Shown piece by piece: positions 62,801 to 64,000 of a stretch of DNA of 64,000 nt. Position 1 is the stretch's first letter. Each line of letters starts with the position of its first letter. The notes below the pieces were generated by a model, which saw only the letters and a program-made list of their open reading frames with translations, was not told the origin of the DNA and did not search any database. Position numbers and translations under genes: made by a program. Source of the DNA: Pseudobacter sp. (GTDB lineage Bacteria > Bacteroidota > Bacteroidia > Chitinophagales > Chitinophagaceae); NCBI GenBank assembly GCA_017849455.1, contig JAFIGX010000009.1:62001-126000 (forward strand), read 5' to 3'.

Positions 62801-63378
62801 CCGCTGATGGCCACTTCCTGCACTTCATAGCCGATGCTGGAGATGATGAGGCTGGCATTGCGGTCTACATTGGCGAGCACGAAATCCCCATTGAAATCCG
62901 TAGCGGTACCGATATTCTTTCCTTTCACTTTCACGGAAGCTCCAGGCAGTGGATCGCCCGTTGGCGTGAGCACTTTTCCTTTTATCACGATACCATTATC
63001 CAGCCGGTTAGGCGTGATCACGATCAGGTTCTCCAGTACGCGGTAAGTAAGGCCGGTATTGAGCAACGCCCTTTGCAGTACATAGGAAAGAGGCTGCTCG
63101 TTTACTGTAATGTTCACCCGTATATCGCCGGCAAGCCGGTCGTTACTGTATACAAACCTGTATTCGGTCTGCTTCTCCAATGCAAGGAATAACCTGTTGA
63201 GCGAAGTGTTCTCCAGTTTTACCGTTACTTTGGTATCCTGGGAAAAACCATTGGCCGATACGTGGAGACAGCCAATGATCAAAAACAAGACTGTCATTTT
63301 CATAATCAACAGAGCTTTGGTTAGGTACCGCCCCGCATAGGATGCCCCAGGGGACCGGCCCATCAATTTTTTTTGCAT
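59845..63378 (-). CDS. SusC/RagA family TonB-linked transporter with STN domain
   Basis: The 1177-aa protein has a long N-terminal signal (hydrophobic core about residues 24-42), then an STN secretin/TonB N-terminal domain (about 52-120, LFLALEKQTEYRFVYSND), a carboxypeptidase-regulatory-like domain (about 130-205, IKGKVLTPTGDPLPGASVKV), plug (NFEIRGQTTLYG-like, AASIWGARAANGVIVITTK), and a barrel ending LTFGMKLEF. The STN domain is used to signal through FecR to an ECF sigma factor, and a FecR gene lies directly upstream. Signal-regulated uptake is therefore expected. The leader before it is duplicated. Confidence 0.94.
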   Translation of the reverse strand: MQKKLMGRSPGASYAGRYLTKALLIMKMTVLFLIIGCLHVSANGFSQDTKVTVKLENTSLNRLFLALEKQTEYRFVYSNDRLAGDIRVNITVNEQPLSYVLQRALLNTGLTYRVLENLIVITPNRLDNGIVIKGKVLTPTGDPLPGASVKVKGKNIGTATDFNGDFVLANVDRNASLIISSIGYEVQEVAISGRQSISISMKVLASSLGDVLVVGSTGYQSISKERATGSFNIIGREQLEKPTINIAQRLIGTTAGMQAKLDVDGNPTFEIRGQTTLYGMAQPLVVVDGFAIQGDFNTINPTDVESVTVLKDAAAASIWGARAANGVIVITTKTARRGVPLKVEFSAFTRMGGKFDLGYVNPLASSAETVEYEKRAFGKWGALANPGALNNYGFSWSSASMALNEYDLGFITATERDAILERLKTQDNRQQIKDNLLANPVNQQYNLTLYGSSGRMSNALSLLYESNQSNFKETYSKKYMANYRTTASVFNWLDFNLSAMLLYNKATNNGVGLGDIQGWSPYDMLLNQDGSYTNVHQYYWPIMQRFVPMSKFPYADWTYNPIRDIKNRSLTSNQLNARVQAGITLKLIKGLSIDSKIQYELFNTFNRSLYGEETFYVRSTVNTASSWDQVTGKITPNLPKGGILAQSRSKAETYNFRNQVNFNRVFARKHEVNFIAGSEINNIVTETFGNPTTYGYNDETLTLGTFPNGPGGTFFQIKNWMGSNQTFAYTNTFSYRTERYVSAFANAAYTYNGKYTLSGSYRTDASNMITDDPKYRYAPFWSAGLSWQIYKEKFMNAVAWIDRLNIRTTFGYNGNVDRSTAFKPLISTSATPNVYSNDFTASISSFGNPTLRWEKTGTLNIGVDYSLFRGKLYGKVDVYNKSGKDLIAQLSIPAVNGTTTQKLNNAAMINRGIELEVGTTLRLRNNDIIWNGSLNFSYNKNKVTKLFVANYPAYNLYGGGTSAYVEGKNSNTLWAFQYAGVQNNQPVVKGAGKDFYDFSAWTPGDGRDYMLDMGTKVAPYTLGFMNAFKIYDFNVSFIITGKFGHVFNRQTFNYPVLWGGRVLPNKKVSEVMNGDPSKIVPLPLNANEPRFYFWDRFYPYLDYLVANASHIRMQEVNVTYTLPRRIMQKVNLSRLQFFAQGNDLFTIMAKDIGEDPEYPLGGMKPQPKLTFGMKLEF

Positions 63379-63459
63379 AACTTCATCATGTTTTTTTGAG
63401 TTCAGTAAAAGAAACAGACGGCTGTTTCATGAATTCGCGGGGATGTAGCAGCATCCCCG
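63367..63459 (-). repeat. Leader repeat copy A, before susC
   Basis: Two hairpins precede the susC start on the minus strand: CGGGGATG/CATCCCCG (63459-63452 with 63445-63438) and AAACAG/CTGTTT (63427-63422 with 63417-63412) followed by CTTTT. The same order, and the word GAAGTTATGCAAAAAAA at the start codon, recur in copy B. Confidence 0.75.
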
Positions 63460-63496
63460 TTTTTTCATAAAAAAGGTGCTAATATGTATGGAAAGG

Positions 63497-63637
63497 TTAT
63501 TGGGTGGTCATCTTAAACCCGGCCGGCATCGAGAGGTTGATGGATGATGCATTGTTTGCACGGTCTTGCATGCCGGATAAGTGGCCGGTGGGTTGTAATG
63601 GCAAGAGCAATCGCCAGACCCAATTGTTTTTTTGCAT
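63497..63637 (-). CDS. 46-codon ORF behind the duplicated leader
   Basis: It starts at an ATG in the same context as the susC start (GAAGTTATGCAAAAAAA) and encodes MQKNNWVWRLLLPLQPTGHL and 26 more residues before TAA. It probably represents the remnant of a duplicated or deleted susC start, or a short leader peptide. No family is recognised. Confidence 0.35.
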   Translation of the reverse strand: MQKNNWVWRLLLPLQPTGHLSGMQDRANNASSINLSMPAGFKMTTQ

Positions 63638-63712
63638 AACTTCAAATCGTTTTTTGGTTTACTAAAAAGAAACAGCTAGCTGTTTCACAAGGGGGGTGTT
63701 GCCGCACTCCCC
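63626..63712 (-). repeat. Leader repeat copy B, after fecR
   Basis: This copy has GGGGAGTG/CACCCCCC (63712-63705 with 63698-63691, one G-T pair) and a perfect 16-bp palindrome AAACAGCTAGCTGTTT (63685-63670) followed by CTTTTTAG, then the same start context as copy A. Copies A and B are about 255 bp apart in direct orientation, with substitutions in loops and compensated stems. Confidence 0.75.
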
Positions 63713-63750
63713 TTCTTGTTTACAGTCGTTATAAGGAATGGTATTGAATC

Positions 63751-64000
63751 CTATCGTATGTACAAAACCTTATTCTGCTCGTCGATCTCATACTCATATT
63801 CACCGGAGATCGACAGTTGCAGCGCCTTCATCACCAGGTCGAGGCTTTCTTTCCCGATCGTGATGGTAAACCTGTATTTCCTGGCCGCTTCATTTTCAAA
63901 GTGCACGGATACGCCGTACCAGCGTTCGATCTTCCTGGCTATATCTTCAAATGAATCATTGGAGAAGGACAGTTTGTTGTCGGTCCAGTTCGTTTCTACA
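63751..64000 (-). CDS. FecR family anti-sigma protein, C-terminal end only
   Basis: The last 83 codons are visible. They include LSFSNDSFEDIARKIERWYGV, FENEAARKYRFTITI and SLDLVMKALQLS, and end in KVLYIR. This is the DUF4974 domain at the C-terminus of Bacteroidota FecR proteins, which sits in the periplasm and receives the STN signal from a SusC partner. The rest of the gene and the expected ECF sigma factor lie beyond the window. Its stop is 373 bases before the susC start. Confidence 0.9.
   Translation of the reverse strand, partial: VETNWTDNKLSFSNDSFEDIARKIERWYGVSVHFENEAARKYRFTITIGKESLDLVMKALQLSISGEYEYEIDEQNKVLYIR

Noticed and set aside
1..64000. CRISPR arrays, tRNA or rRNA genes
   Set aside because: Intergenic regions were read for regular direct repeats and cloverleaf or rRNA signatures; none seen. 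The repeats present are palindromes, not spaced arrays.

Overview
The window is a chromosomal segment of a Bacteroidota bacterium, most likely a Chitinophagaceae-type member of the Chitinophagales. The evidence is two SusC/SusD outer-membrane uptake loci, a FecR/DUF4974 anti-sigma gene end, a T9SS-type C-terminal sorting domain, a fused E1 alpha/beta 2-oxoacid dehydrogenase, PD40/TPR and beta-barrel envelope proteins, and promoters of the Bacteroidota form (TTG, 17-19 nt, TAnnTTTG). No tRNA, rRNA, CRISPR array, prophage or complete insertion sequence was found.

Layout. 1-3.0 kb (minus): the N-terminal part of a TPR/PD40 envelope protein, queE and folD. 3.1-12.2 kb (plus): a beta-barrel/helix-hairpin-helix gene pair, then a SusC-SusD-DUF1735 lipoprotein operon. 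12.2-19.3 kb: DUF3467 protein, radC, prs-rplY, pth, a fumarylacetoacetate hydrolase family enzyme and the fused E1 dehydrogenase. 19.4-21.1 kb: a degenerate IS1595-like transposase gene and about 1 kb without a normal gene, holding an orphan terminator (possible small RNA) and a 55-codon ORF. 21.1-30.3 kb: a nitrogen block gltB-gltD-amt-porin. 30.4-34.4 kb (minus): AAA/DUF4143 ATPase and ppc. 34.5-39.6 kb: the threonine operon thrA-thrB-thrC, preceded by what looks like a classical Thr/Ile leader-peptide attenuator. 39.7-44.1 kb: a DUF2167 protein, then (minus) a SAM-I riboswitch operon with a trans-sulfuration enzyme, a QueF-like protein lacking the catalytic cysteine, and a second homoserine dehydrogenase. 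44.1-55.5 kb: envelope proteins, uvrA, rarA, ElaA-type acetyltransferase, 2OG-Fe(II) oxygenase and a TylF-type methyltransferase. 55.6-64 kb (minus): FecR - SusC(STN) - SusD - two TlpA thiol-disulfide proteins.

How it fits together. Ammonium uptake (Amt), glutamate synthesis (GltBD), PEP carboxylation to oxaloacetate (Ppc), and the aspartate branch to threonine and methionine lie close together. The branch point enzyme homoserine dehydrogenase occurs twice: fused to aspartokinase under an apparent threonine/isoleucine attenuator, and as a free enzyme in the operon behind a SAM riboswitch, so each end product would control its own copy.

Most unusual items: the thr leader-peptide attenuator, the Cys-less QueF-like protein in a SAM-riboswitch operon, a 35-bp perfect inverted repeat whose arms contain the stop of queE and the start of the next gene (possible invertible switch), a duplicated hairpin leader before the second susC, a secreted protein that is almost only a T9SS sorting domain, and a family of intergenic TTGGCA palindromes, one of them inside the thr operon.
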